The notes: generated from the sequence alone by a model not told the origin. A DNA stretch of 64,000 nucleotides from Chrysoperla carnea (GCF_905475395.1 NC_058339.1:15570001-15634000), one strand, 5' to 3'; positions 1 to 12,507 are shown, counted from the stretch's first letter. A program made the numbers and translations.

Positions 1-60
1 AAGTTTTAAGTGATTTTGTTGTGTTTAAATTAAGTTCTAATTTTTTTTTTGTAATTAAAA

Positions 61-114
61 ATGTCAAAGAGACCGTTAAATCTGGATGATGATCAATTGT
101 TTGCATTGATGAAG
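61..114 (+). CDS. SEC14-like protein, coding exon 1 (18 codons)
   Basis: The exon begins with ATG at 61 and reads MSKRPLNLDDDQLFALMK. It ends in phase 0 at AAG followed by the donor gttcgt (115). The next in-phase exon of the family is at 37747 and continues FKRVVHDVKKPHHDDYFLV. The join gives the N-terminal pattern usual for animal SEC14-like 2 type proteins: a short acidic start, then a 'F-A-L-M-K-F' helix before the CRAL-TRIO N-terminal domain. With this exon the protein is 397 aa, close to the roughly 400 aa usual for the family. The stretch 1-60 just before it, with a T11 run, would be 5' leader. The assignment across 37 kb rests on phase and family pattern only; a transcript would prove it. 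Confidence 0.75.
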
Positions 115-869
115 GTTCGTATATTATTTATTTATTATATTTGTAAACTAGAGCATCAAATTTTGTTATTTTAATTCATTGATTAATTATTTTGGTGAAA
201 TTTAATTCAATTTCTTTTAGAAATTTTATTTATTTTGTTAACTATTTTTAGTGAAATTTTATTTAATATTTGTATGTGTAACTTCTGAATTCTTGCATAT
301 AAATAAAACATCTATATATTTTTAGATACTTTAGGTTCCATGATCCGTTTCCTAAGCTCTACTTGCGCGCTAATAGAATAATCCATAGACTTCATCCAAT
401 TCCCGCACAAATTGAGTAGTGCCCATTTAACTTCTCCAGGGACACAAGTTTATATTAAGTTATTTGTTTACTTTGTATAGAGAACATATTCCTGAATTGA
501 TTAAGTTCTTCTAGCTTTTTAATTCCACAAAGATCTATTCTCGACACAGTTTGTTTTATATTGTTACAGGAAAAGTCGATTGTTAGAAATATTGACTCTT
601 ATAAGGCAGAGTAAACTTTTACTAAAAACATCAGTAACAGTTGATTAAAAATGAGTAAAAACACTTTTTCTAGGAAAAGTTAACAATACTGCTGTGGTTT
701 AAATAGTAACAGTTGAGTCACTGGGAAGTTTTACAGAGACTCGTGACAAATTTACTCGTAGTTTAAGTGTCAAGTTCAAAACTATCTACTGAGGTACCGG
801 CAAATTAAGAAAATCTCTCCTCTCCTAAATATCCTCTCTCCTAATAATATGTTTTATCTCCTGATAAAA

Positions 870-1100
870 ATAAGACAAACCTAAATTTAGCTTGTAGCAA
901 AATAGAACTTGCAAATGATGCTGATAATGTCGAATATCTTCTTACTGACCTGGACATATCTATTACGGACATCAAGATACAAAGAATTGATGCTTTCTAA
1001 CCTCTGGAAGAGATTGCAAACTAAACGCATGCTAAAAACCTCAGAACACATTCACCCGCCAGTAAAAAACGGAGATGCATTTGTAAGAAGAAAGGTGTGC
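870..1100 (+). other. Possible coding remnant of unknown origin
   Basis: One frame from about 876 gives a protein-like stretch (NLNLACSKIELANDADNVEYL, then LLTDLDISITDIKIQRIDAF) before a stop, with more lysine/arginine-rich sequence afterwards. Codon use looks less AT-biased than the surrounding intron. I do not recognise a family. It could be a decayed retrocopy or transposon gene, or chance. Confidence 0.2.
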
Positions 1101-1836
1101 TTTGCAATTCAAATCTTTTTCTTGTTATAACAAATGATTTCATAATTTACCACTCATTTTCAAGCTTATCGTACTGGCTACTGTCATAAAATATGCTCAA
1201 GGTCTACAAATGTACCGCATAGGAAAAAAACTGACTAGAGAAATAATTTGAACATTTAATTTTATTCACTATGTAATTTGTATATCATATCTGTAATAAA
1301 ATTGCCTATAAATAGATATAAAGTAAATTAATATTGATATTATATTATTTGTCTAGCCTATTTTTAGCCACGAGTATCGCACTAGTAAGATCGAGATAGT
1401 AAAAGGCTAATCCATAAAAATCAATGTGATTTTCTGTGCCTAAATAATGAATTTAATTTTACAAAAATAAAAAAGACCCAATTTTTTGTTTTCCATGTTC
1501 ATAAAAACAACTTTTTGAATATTTAACAAAGTTAATAATGCGTGTAAAAGACCTTGAATAGTGTTTATGAAATTATTTATTTGAAATGTATTTCATCAGA
1601 CCGTTAAACCAAAATTATTTTATAACATAATTCGCATAATCAAAACAATTATTAAAATTATTTTAATGCTGTTTTCAAAATTTATGCATATTATGACACA
1701 ATTGATTATTAGATTTATAACCTTCGTTAGCTTAATATTTTTGGTCATCTGATTTGTTTAAATTATTTTATTGCTGTATTTATTTTTATATGATCAATTA
1801 ATTTTAATAAATATGCATACAAAGTTTATTATTATT

Positions 1837-1967
1837 ATACCATGTATATGAAATAAATCAAGGTATACTAAGTTTAGTCCCAAGTTTGTAACGCTTCAAA
1901 ATATTGATGCTATGAACAAAATTTTGGTATAGGTGTTCATAAAATCACCAAATTAATCCATTTCCGG

Positions 1968-2012
<45 letters not shown>

Positions 2013-2590
2013 GTCTGTCTGTCTGTCTGTCGTCTGTCTGTCTGGTCTGTCTGTCTGTCCGTTAAATTGAAAACACTCCTTCTGTGATGTTATTTGTTTT
2101 TTACTAATAATCTAATGTTTTCTTGGAAAAATATAATAATAAAAAACAAAAAGTGGGAATTGACCAAACCAATGAAATAATATAATAGTTTTTTTTCAAA
2201 ATAATATAATCCAATTGAAATCAGTTCATATCCCTTCTTTAGTTAAATATTATTAAATGACATTTACTAATATCTACTGATTATCATTGGCTACTGGTTA
2301 TCGAATGATAGTCAGTGAATTTACCAATTTATCAATTTTTGTCATACCTGTAGCGCCCAAATTAGGGCTCAGATCCCAAATTGGTAAATAACTTTTCCTT
2401 CGTCTTTATGAGCTTATTCTGTAGGCCCACGATCTGCAGTTAATAACAGAACTCTCTGTATATTATATGGGTATATCAGTTATATGTGTGTGACATGACT
2501 ATATGTGTAAAGTGACAGAGTAATCAATACTGTCTAAACATGGTATTTCAATAATTAACTCCGTCAATTGTTTGTTTTTACTTGTTTTAT
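1837..2590 (+). repeat. Dispersed repeat family R1, copy 1 (with TCTG microsatellite)
   Basis: The copy starts ATACCATGTATATGAAATAA, continues AAGGTATACTAAGTTTAGTC and TTTGTAACGCTT..., and runs into a long TCTG microsatellite. The right part (2455-2590) has the typical 3' end of the family: GTGACAGAGTAATCAA, TACATGGTATTTCAA-type sequence, then an imperfect 23-nt palindrome (AACAATTAACTC-GTCAATTGTT) followed by TTTTTACTTG. The middle differs from the fullest copy (11516-12060). No protein is encoded. Confidence 0.75.
1969..2060 (+). repeat. (TCTG)n microsatellite inside R1
   Basis: About 90 bp of TCTG/TGTC units with occasional interruptions (GTCGTCTG, TGGTCTG). The same tetranucleotide sits at the same place in other R1 copies (11640-11695, shorter at 6935-6950 and 35760-35770), so it belongs to the element and not to the locus. 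Confidence 0.9.
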
Positions 2591-5500
2591 TTCGTAGTTA
2601 GGAGTATCTATTGTAAAAAATAATAAAGAAATATGGTAATCTACGCACTTTAAATGGTATAGAATAAATGAGAATTAAAGTATCTATTTAAAGATATAAT
2701 TTAAAATTTAAATTCACCAGAGAATCGATATGAGTCTTCAAAGTCCAAATGAGACATTTTTTTTTAAATATAACATCTGCGATATTAATTTTAATTAAAC
2801 AGATTGAGTCCAAAATGAATAGTAAATTCTAAACGTGTTTTTCCTGTCTTTAGGGGAATTGATTAACAAATGGCCGAAAACACGAAAATAGAAACCATTT
2901 CATAATTTTTTTTCATAATATTCGATTCTGGATGGACAAATAAACTTCTTCTTTCGTTTTTTATAAAAATTATCTTAATCCTAAAAGAAAGTGTGAATTT
3001 TGACTTCATTGTGAGCTCGTGGACTTCAAGGTTTTTTTTTTACTTTTTATTACTATTAAATCAAAAGACAGGTTTGATTTGTTCTTCGCATTCCGGCGAT
3101 TCATTAATTCATTAATAAAAAATTTTAAAATAATATGTACATGCCTGTAACTTTTCCATGTCTTCGTAGATAGCAAATATTTTATAACAATTATTTAATG
3201 ATTAATTGCATTTAATATATCAAAAAGCGGAAAAGTACTTTGCTACTAAATTAGATATCTCTGCGACATTTCTGTTCCGCCTCCAACAAATACCTCTACA
3301 TGTCGATTTAGATATCGAGGGAGAAGTTCAAATATGGTACCTAGAGAATTTTAGGTTTTACCCCTTCACCTCTGGTCAACTCAACTTTGAATTTTCAAAT
3401 GAAACTCCCTACCTTGCTTGTTATACCTCATTTAAAAGAGCATAAAATTTTCTATTCAACCATGAAAAAAAAATCGATCTATTGGTTCCCTAGAAAGACT
3501 ACCCAGAAGATGGAAGGCATCCACTCTTAATTACTCTTTACCTGATGTGATTATTGTTTTGAGTGGAAACACGTCGATTTAGATATCGACAGGAAAGTTC
3601 AAAAATGGTACTAATGGCACACAGCAGATAGAGTTCATGCCTTCCATCTTCTGTGTAGTCTATCTCAAGAACCAATCGAATGATTTCATTTCTTTTTATT
3701 ATGGTTAAAGAGATAATTTTATGCCCTTTGAAATGAGGTATCATAAGGTAGGAAGTGCTATTAGAAATTTAAAAGTTGGGGTGGGTGGTGTTGAATTGAT
3801 GGAAGCTGAAATTCTTTAGGTACCATTTTTAAACGATACTTATCTGATATGAGGCCGAATAGGTATGGGAAAAACAGGTGATCCAAAAGGATCAAACACG
3901 GTTGGTCTAGGCAATTAGATTTGAAGTGTATAATTGTCGTATATTAAGCAAAAGGTCAGGAAAGTTATGGAGCTGTGTACAAAAGGTTTATTTTCTTTCG
4001 TTACTTTACAGACACAGTTGATCTTATTAAGACTACAAGCACTACTGTATTGGCACCGTGTGTAAGTTTTTTTGGAGGCGTTTCCATGGTAACGATACAT
4101 TACTATAATTATAGGATTGTATGGATTGCATTTGTGATTTACATTGAAAATTTAATATTAATGTCTCACAAATTTAAATAAATAATTATGATAATTAACA
4201 TTTGAAAAAAAATATTTGTCCAATTTGATTTCTTTTTTTTCACAATTTTTAAAGCATTAAGTTTAATTAATTATTGTTTTTCAATAATTATAATTTGACA
4301 TTTACTATAAGATTAACATGTAAATAACTGCAAATTAGTCATAACAGCCTACTTTATCGCCAAAATTTTTCACTGGAAGCGCTGGCATCGATTTTATTGT
4401 CCCTACCATGACTACGCACACAACGAATAGAGAAATCTAAAACCGTAATGATTCGATGCAATAAATAATAAGTCAGGAGAGTAAAAAATATTGTCTCTTA
4501 CGTCAATCTTAATAAGTGTTTGCTAATCAAATAAATATGTCATTTAAAAATTCATGAGAAACAGATTTATTTATACCAAAAAAAAAAAGATTATTTTTAT
4601 AAACAATTTAAATTAAATGATACTTTCATTATTTTTGGTACTTTTCCTTGACTATTTGCGTATGTGCACTGTGCAAATCATTAAACATACCATCACGATT
4701 TCTTTCAATTCTATTTTTATATCTATCTAGGTACATACATCAGAAATAAATTTTGTTTTAATAATTGTTTTAATTTTTATATTTCTGACAGAAATCTATT
4801 GTATTCGATTCGAAATTTGAAACAAAAATTTAGCTTTTTGACCTCAGAATAACAAAAAGAGGTGTTGGAGGTTTAATGTACCTGTGTATCTGTGTGTCTG
4901 TCTATGGCATTGAAGCGGTTGAACCGATTTTGTGGTTTTTTTAAAGTTAATTCGATCGACAGTGTTTCTAGCTATGTTGTAAGTGTCAGATTAGGGTGTC
5001 GGACCCTATAACAACTTGAAAAAAAGGGAAAAATCTCGACTGAGCAGATTTTCTAGAAACATCTGGTTTAAAAAGATTGGTTCATCCGTTTAAAAGGTAC
5101 GATGGCATATCTGGTATTATTAATTTTCATTGATATCATCCACACGAACGTTATCAGATTTGGGGGATTTTCCCATTAATTTAGTGGATTTTAGACGGTT
5201 TGGTGAAAAATATCGGGAAAACTTTTTTAAAGAATTAGTAAACTTCCTTAAATTTAAGTTGGAAGTTACTTAAGTTACTTATATAGATGATTATTACATC
5301 AACAAATTATTAAAACAAATATGGTAATCGATATTCCATCTAGTGAAAAATTTCCATATTGACATGTCAATATCAATAAAAGTAGTGTCTACTCGTAGTA
5401 AGTCAGGTTAATGATAGAGTTATTATGTTTAGAATTGTTCAATTTTAAAAAACACGGACACTTTGTATGTTAAGTTTTTTAATTACTATACATTTTCATT

Positions 5501-5875
5501 TATTTAATTACTGTTTTTGCATTATGGAAATTTTTTCTGGTTTTTTCTTGCTGTTTGTCTACTACCACCCCCCTCCCTAAAAATAAGAACACGTATTTTA
5601 CTTATGATATTGTGCATGTCAATTTTTACACTCTTATAATTGTATACAGTGTACCATGTTCTGTCCTCGAAATCCGAAAGCTAAATCCAGACCGTAAGAA
5701 GTGCATAATTGAAAAAAACCGTTTCAATTTTTCATCAAGTTGAAAATTTACATATTTATGAAATTTTCGTGTAGAAATTTCTGCTCATCAAATGTAAATT
5801 TTATTTGCTAAACTTAAAAATATATTTTATTTATTTATTTTATTGACAATATATTCAGATAACAGTGAATCTCTA

Positions 5876-6252
5876 TCTCTATATATTATAAATGCTCAAT
5901 GCAATATAGCTCATACTTCAGAATAACACATGAGATATAATTTGTAAAGATTAATTTAATTTGACATTACCATAAATTACAGATTTCTGTAAAAGTAGTC
6001 ATTTGACATTACCATAAATTACAGATTTCTGTAGAAATATTCAATATAAAATATTTCACGGCCATCTTTTCTGATATACTCAATGAATAATGACGACTTT
6101 TATACAAAAAAAATAGAAAACCATACATATATTTTAAAGTATGTAAAACAATCCTTAACATACTTTCGACTGTTATAGAAAGGGGATAAGCGAGAGCAAT
6201 CTTTATCAATCTTTACTTTTAAATTCAGCGAAGCGGGTGGGTATCACTCTAG
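5876..6252 (+). mobile_element. Non-autonomous Helitron-like element
   Basis: The 5' end is TCTCTATATATTATAAATGC preceded by A, and the 3' end is CAGCGAAGCGGGTGGGTA...CTCTAG followed by T. Helitrons begin with TC, end in CTRR and insert between A and T without a target duplication; all three features are seen here. The 5' sequence resembles the one near 27855-28010 and the reversed one at 32330-32460. It is about 377 bp with no coding capacity. Confidence 0.65.
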
Positions 6253-6810
6253 TAAAATATTTATTGCACGCAACAAACATATTACTAAAAATGTTGTATC
6301 TACATCTATTATCTAATAAAAAATCAAAAAGATCAAATTAGCCGATTACGAAAATACACATATACCAAATTATTTGCCAACAATATTTACCCATACCATA
6401 TTTATTTTTTTTAAGTTAAAAAACTGACGGATAATCAAGGCTGTCCACTGTAAAACGATATTTGGTAATAAAATGTAATTATGTACAAAGTATCAATGAA
6501 AATATTCCATTATATTTTGGTATAAAAATTGTAGTAATCTGTTCGGTTAATTTTAGAAGACCTACATACATTCTCTCCACATCGTTCCACTTTTTTTTTA
6601 TTTCATCTTATTAATATTATTATTACTAATATAATAAATAGATACAATTGCTCAACACTAGGAAACTAAATACAAATTTAAAAAATTAATATAAAATAAT
6701 TTCATGATAGCGAAAACAAAAATTATTGAATTTTTATGTGTATTAAGGTAGTACGAGCGCCAAGACAAGTTTAGACTAGTGGTTGAAATTATTTATACCT
6801 TATTTTTATA

Positions 6811-7190
6811 CCATGTATATATGTAATATGCAAGGTATATTAAGTTTAGTTTGTAACGCTTAAAAATATTGATGCTACGAAAAAAATTTTGGTAAAGGTG
6901 TTCATAGAATCACCTAATAAGTCCATTTTGGTTGTCTGTCCGTCTGTCAATATCAATCTGAAATTTTTAAAGCGTACTCAGGACGTAAAAAGTGAGGTCG
7001 AGTTCGTAAATGAGCAATATAGGTCAATTGGGTCTTGGGTCCGTAGGACCCATCTTGTAAACCGTAAAAGATAGAACAAAAATTTAAATATAAAATGTTC
7101 TTCATAAAAAAATAAACAACTTTTGTTTGAAACATTTTTTTGTAAACATCACTGTTTACCCATGAGGGCGCTAATTAGGTGCAAACTTTA
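6811..7190 (+). repeat. R1 family, copy 2
   Basis: Begins ATACCATGTATATATGTAAT, shares TTTGTAACGCTTAAAAATAT, the 'GAGTTCGTAAATGAGCAATA' block, 'GGACCCATCTTGTAAACCGT' and 'AACATCACTGTTTACCCATG' with the copies at 11516 and 33440. The right end is cut or diverged near 7190. Confidence 0.7.
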
Positions 7191-7372
7191 TAACTTAACT
7201 ATTTAAAAGTGGATAACACATGCACATTTAAAAATACTTGTTTATTACGAAATCTTCAATCAGGAAACCTGATCTTCCCGCACTGACGCTCTTGCATTTC
7301 CGTCACAATATCCGTAAATAAAGTGAATATCGGCATATTCTTGATTTTCAAATGTATCCATTAAATTAATCT

Positions 7373-8262
7373 TAAAACAAGTAAAAACAAACAATTGACT
7401 GAGTTAATTGTTAGAATACCATGTATATACAGTGTTGATTACCTACGCATTCGTTTCTTTTTTACGTCATGTAAGTAAAGAAAGATAGCCACTCTTTCAC
7501 ACAAAGTAAAAAGATCATGACGTAAGCAACTTTGGAGTTAAATTGTGAAAAAGTTCTCTTAAGCTATGTCCATCGAGTCAGAGATTGACACCCTGTATTT
7601 TTAGATTTATTTCTGATTTTATGTTTATTAAACTAGAACATATTGGTTATTTTTTAAAAAACAAACCACTAACTGTCAATTTACTTCATAAATACTTACA
7701 AACACATAAAAACTTTTTCTTCTTATTAACCAATATTACTTTAATAGAAAGCAAAGAACTTGGACACAAAAAAACAACAATAGTTTATTCTTCAAAAAAC
7801 AACGTAAAAGAAAGATTAAGTTAATGCATATAGAAAGTGCAATAAAAAATATTATAAAATTTACGTTAATTTTCAATATCACAATGCATTTTATTTAGGT
7901 ATTGATTTGTATTTAAATATTATTGTAATAAGTGATTCATTTAGAGTTACCTACTTTTTCCATAACTAAAAAATTTAATTGTTGAAATTCCAAGTAAAAA
8001 CAGTGTTGATTACTCTATCACATTACACATACATACATGTCACACATACATAACTAATACATATTATAAAATTTGTGCTATCAGTATCAGGGTAAACAGT
8101 GAAGCCTACAAAAAAATGTTTTGAACAGAAGTTATTTATTTCTTTATAAGGAACATTTTTTACATTTAAACTTTTTTTCTATCTCTAACGGTTTACAAGA
8201 TGGGTCCTACGGACTCAAGATCCAATTGACCTATGTTGCTCATTTACGAGCTCGACAAGTGT
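7373..8262 (-). repeat. R1 family, reversed fragments
   Basis: 7380-7440 carries the reversed R1 3' palindrome (AACAATTGACTGAGTTAATT) and the ATACCATGTATATACAG end. From 7990 to about 8262 a second reversed segment runs through CAGTGTTGATTACTC, TTTACAAGATGGGTCCTACG and GCTCATTTACGAGCTCGAC. These may be one copy split by the AT-rich sequence at 7445-7990, or two copies. Confidence 0.6.
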
Positions 8263-8405
8263 TTCAACTTTAGGGTTCCGTACCCGGAACAGCTAAGAAA
8301 TAGGCGATGATCCTCAAAATCGGTTCGGTTTGGGGAAGGCTCTAAGGAAAAAGGTAATTTAATGGAGAGTGATCTTAGACATATGTTTCAAGAAGATTTT
8401 AAGCT
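8262..8405 (-). repeat. Dispersed repeat R2, fragment
   Basis: Contains AGGGTTCCGTACCCGGAACA, the 'AAAATCGGTT' block and GGTAATTTAATGGAGAGTGA. The reverse complement of the same blocks occurs at 15000-15215 and 35995-36200. The arrangement (CGGTTCATCTGTTTAGGCGC next to ACAGACAGACACACA) resembles 3' tails of common insect retroelements, but I cannot assign a clade. Confidence 0.5.
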
Positions 8406-9191
8406 CTAGGTGAATATTTCACTCTATTGCTTGAATAATTATATTTATAATAAATTGGTTGCAATTTTATTTGTATCTAATTATATTGTATTGTATGTAC
8501 ATACTATGTATGATAAATTACTTTTCCAGGTGAGATAAAGTAATTACAAGAATATAATTATACTCCAGTAAACGAGAAGAAAAAAACGAAATCACTAAAT
8601 TTTGATAGAAAACTGAGATTAAGCTTTGCTCACCCTCTAGATAAAAAGTTATATGGTACCGAGTGGAGCTTTTGTCTAGGGGATGGAAAAATATATGTTG
8701 AAAATGACAACGCGAGTTGATAAAGTGAATGCTAAGCAAAAAGTGCCATTTAAGTATATTGCAATACTTTCCAATACTTTCCAAAGTATTGCCAATTAAA
8801 ATTTTAATGTTAATTATCAGAAAGATTTGACGTGAGCACCACTAGGCACTATATAACTTTTTGTTTCTTAAGATCTTATCTACTCACCACCAAATTTTCA
8901 AATCGATTGGAGTTATAAAAAAGAATTTAGAGATTTAATCCTCTTTTACTGGAGTAATAACATAAATATAACGAGAATATTGAAATTGACTGACTTCTTT
9001 CAGTGTAATTAAATATAAAAGAGCTGTAATTAAAGTTCATGTTATTGTCAGCTGTAAATAAGAGTATGGAGAAACTAACAAAGTATTATACATTCGATAG
9101 TATAATACTTTCTTAGTAAACTCTAGGGACACGTATGTCCGTACCGAGCTAGTGCACCATAACACGGAGCGGTTATGATGCACTACCTCGG

Positions 9192-10010
9192 TACATTCTT
9201 GAAACCTATTTATGCTAGGTAAATTTTGACCACAAATTTGAAAAGTATGACGCAAATTTAGAAGGAATGCATACTTAGTTTTTCAAAATTGGATAAAATT
9301 TGGATGTGATAGAGCAAAATTAATTTTTTTGAATTCTAATGACGTCATAAAATTAAAAAATTCGATTTTTTTGATAACACAGGCAAATTTGATTCGATCT
9401 TATTGAAATTTTTTGTGAAACCCACTAATTTTGGGCCATTCTTTTCAGTTGTGATGCCAATTTTTCGCTAGCTATCACTTTTATGACTAATTCTAGGACC
9501 AAGACTCTACATTCTTGAAACCTATTAGAGCTAGGTTAATTTTGATCACAAATTTGAAAAATATGACCCCAATTTAGTGGGACTGCATACTTGGTTTATC
9601 AAAATTGGATAAAATTTGGATGTGATAAAGCAAAATTTAATTTTTTGGATTCTGATGACGTCATAAAGTTAAAAAATTCGATTTTTTTGATAACACGGGC
9701 AAATTTGATCCGATCTTAATAGAATTTTTTTTAAAACGCACTAATTTTGGGTCAAACTTTTCAGTTCTGATATCAATTTTTCGCTAGTTATCACTTTTAT
9801 GCTTTATTCCGGGACCAGTACTCTACATTCTTTAAACCTATTAGAGCTTGATTAATATTGATCACAAATTTAAAATGTATAACCAAAATTTAGTAGGATT
9901 ACATACTTGGATTATCAAATTGGATTAAATTTGGATGTGATAGAGCAAAATTAAATTTTTCGGATTACGTCATAATGACTGATGGCGTCATAAAGTTAAA
10001 AAAATTTAAC
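9192..10010 (+). repeat. Satellite-like tandem repeat S1, about 2.6 units of 316-327 bp
   Basis: The phrase GACGTCATAA recurs at 9341 and 9657 and, mutated to GGCGTCATAA, at 9984, giving periods of 316 and 327 bp. Each unit also carries 'ACATTCTTGAAACCTATT', 'TTTGATCACAAATTTGAAAA', 'GGATAAAATTTGGATGTGAT' and 'TTTTTCGCTAG'. Other copies are at 37215-37560 and, reversed, at 47420-48060. No open frame runs through the unit. Confidence 0.85.
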
Positions 10011-10300
10011 CCTTCCAGTGGCTGATCCAATACAACTGTATTAGAAAAAGTGTTTTAGTCTTTTGAGCTTATTGTGTTTAAATGTGTTTATTTTCAAATT
10101 TTTATTGCACCCAAAAAAATATTGACAAATAATAAATGACTAACAATCTTTTATTGCGCCCAAAATTTTTTATTGGGTCCAAAAAAATTTTGACAAGTAA
10201 TAAAAGACTAACAATCTTTATTCAATAATATAAAACTTTATTTACATTTTTATCTAAAAATATTTAAAGGTTAAATTTTAAATATATTTTGACAAGAAAA

Positions 10301-10601
10301 TCTAATATATAAAAATCTCGTGTCACGGTGTATGTGTTGAAGCGGCTTTACCGATTTTAATGAAATTTTTGTAAATTTGGTAGGTATTAGGTCGTAAGTT
10401 TATTACCCTTCTACCTTCCACTCTAAGGTGACCTACCTACCACTCTAAGGTGACGAAATAGGTAGAGGGCCTAAGCAATATAAATAGGTATTACTGAATA
10501 ATCAGAGCTGCAGGTGTTGATTTAGAATTAATAATCGCTGATCTAAAGTTATGATCAAATAAATTAATTATAGGAGAAACGAAGTTGACGGGGTCAGCTA
10601 G
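10301..10601 (+). mobile_element. Non-autonomous Helitron-like element
   Basis: The 5' end TCTAATATATAAAAATCTCG is preceded by A, and the 3' end ACGAAGTTGACGGGGTCAGC-TAG is followed by T. This matches the A|TC...CTAG|T signature of Helitrons. It is 301 bp, non-coding, and has an internal direct repeat (CTCTAAGGTGAC twice near 10420-10455). Confidence 0.65.
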
Positions 10602-11099
10602 TACCTTATTTTATATAATTAGTTTTTTATTCATTGAAAATTTAAAAACTGGATTCTGTTTATTATTAATACAAAATTTTGGAACTTTTTTTCTTAAAAA
10701 TTTCTTATCTAACTTGTTAGAAATATCTCATTAATTTTTTTAAGAGATTGACAAATAACTTAAACGTTCTTTTGAACTTTTTTTTTCCCACTGTTTTTGT
10801 CTCTCAAGTCTTCAATTTTTTGCTCAACTAACGTACCTAATTAGCGTATTGATTTATGGCTGTTTTACTAATTGGAACACGGTTGGAAGACTTGTTAATT
10901 AACAAGTCTTTAGACAAATGCGGTTTCTTAATCATAAAATGTTGGTGAGTTAATGTTTACCACGCTTACAATTAGTTATTTTATTGTTGCTTACATAATG
11001 GAACAAATACTAATTGTCTATTATTGTGTAGTATCATTAAATGAAAAAATATTTAATTTTATAAAACTCCATTAATATTTCACAAACTGGTCACAAGAA

Positions 11100-11236
11100 A
11101 TTTTTCTATCAAGATTTAAAGTATGAAAAAGTTCCACGCACAAATTTATATGTGCAGCAATTTGAATCGAACCCGCTATCCAAAGAATGCCGTGTACGGA
11201 ACCGGCTACACTTCAACCAACTGAGCCATTAGGGAA
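11100..11236 (-). repeat. tRNA-derived SINE family B, 5' head fragment
   Basis: On the minus strand it reads CTAATGGCTCAGTTGGTTGA (box A) ... GCGGGTTCGATTCAAA (box B), with a tRNA-like spacing between. The head matches that of the longer copy at 12508-12784, but the tail after box B has diverged or been lost. Confidence 0.6.
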
Positions 11237-11256
11237 TGATTCCCTGTTTAAAAAAA

Positions 11257-11515
11257 ATCGATTCTTGAATCGGAAATTTCCAATTCAACCAATCGGAATG
11301 AATCGGATTCAATATTAAAAAAAGTTTTGATTCATTCCAAGTGGAACCAAGCGGAATCGGGTTTAATTGGAAAAAAATTTCCAATTCATTCCGATTGAAT
11401 TCCGATTCAATTCAATAGAACTAATCGGAAATTTCCAATTGGTTGCAATTCATGAATGGGATCGAATTGAAAATTTCATATTGGGTTCTATTGGATTGAA
11501 TTGAAATTCATGTAT
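11257..11515. repeat. Degenerate short-motif repeat (AATCGGAA / TTTCCAATT)
   Basis: About 260 bp built from scrambled copies of GAATCGGAAT, ATTCCGATT, GGAAATTTCCAATT and ATTGGAATTGAA in both orientations, so the segment can fold on itself in many ways. No fixed period is visible. Confidence 0.7.
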
Positions 11516-12060
11516 ATGATTATATACCAAGGTATACTAAGTTTAGTCCCAAGTTTGTAACGCTTAAAAATATTGATGCTATAAACAAAATTTTGGTATA
11601 GGTGGTCATAAAATCACCTAATTAGTCCATTTCCGGTTGTGTGTCTGTCTGTCTGTTGTCTGTTGTCTGTCGTCTGTCGTCTGTCCGTCTGTCATCACGA
11701 TTACTCAAAAACGAAAAGAGAAAGCTGAAATTTTTATAGCGTGCTTAAGAGGCAAAAAGTGTGGTCGAGTTCGTAAATGAGCAATATTGGTCAATTGGGT
11801 CTTGGGTGGTAGGACCCATTTTGTAAACCGTTAGAGATAGAACAAAAAGTTTAAATGTAAAAACAGCTTTTTTTTGAAACATTTTTTCGTAAACATCACT
11901 GTTTACCCATGAAAGCGCAAATTGTATAGTATGTATTATATGGGAGTATCAGTTATACTTATATGTGTGACATGTATGTATGTGTATTGTTACAGAGTAA
12001 TCAACACTTTTTATACATGGTATTTCAACAATTAACTCGGTCAATTGTTTGTTTTATAAC
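11516..12060 (+). repeat. R1 family, fullest copy (about 545 bp)
   Basis: This copy shows the whole layout: ATATACCAAGGTATACTAAG start, TTTGTAACGCTTAAAAATAT, a TGTC/TCTG tract (11640-11695), 'ACTCAAAAACGAAAAGAGAA', 'GAGTTCGTAAATGAGCAATA', 'AACATCACTGTTTACCCATG', ATGTGTGACATGTATG, 'TACATGGTATTTCAACAATT' and the terminal palindrome ending near TTTGTTTTATAAC. It has no coding frame. A hairpin near the 3' end plus an internal microsatellite is reminiscent of Helentron-type non-autonomous elements, but no ends were proven. Confidence 0.75.
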
Positions 12061-12507
12061 TTTTAATTTAATATTTTTAATTCTTTACATGTAACTACTA
12101 CCTACTAAATTCAATTTAATTTATCCATTATATTTCTGTTTATTTATTTAATATATGTATTATAATTATCTAAATTTGTAAGCGCAAGGAAAATGTTTAA
12201 TTTACATTTAAAATAATATCGCAATAAACATTTCATGATGAATAAAACAATAGTTTTGTTGGTGATGTATTAAATAAAATGTGATATTATGTAATTTCAT
12301 CATTGTACAATACAAAATGACATTTTTTAACCGACATCAAATGTGAAAGGTGTATCTATTTAATCAGTTTTTTCTTTTTACTTATCCTTAGTGTAATTTC
12401 TCTCTACTTACTCCGTGAAAATAATGTGTTATCCTAGGTTATAAAAAGAACACGGAAGATACAGCCACAATTTTACTCCTTTGGAGCAATTTTATTTTGA
12501 GAAATTG

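Noticed and set aside
1969-2060. CRISPR-like array
   Set aside because: It is a tetranucleotide microsatellite within an interspersed repeat; there are no spacers, and the genome is eukaryotic.
3206-3445. 79-codon frame in the large intron
   Set aside because: It overlaps a locally duplicated repeat segment and shows no protein family pattern or splice context.
8518-8784. 88-codon minus-strand frame
   Set aside because: AT-driven chance frame without recognisable motifs; neighbouring sequence is repeat.
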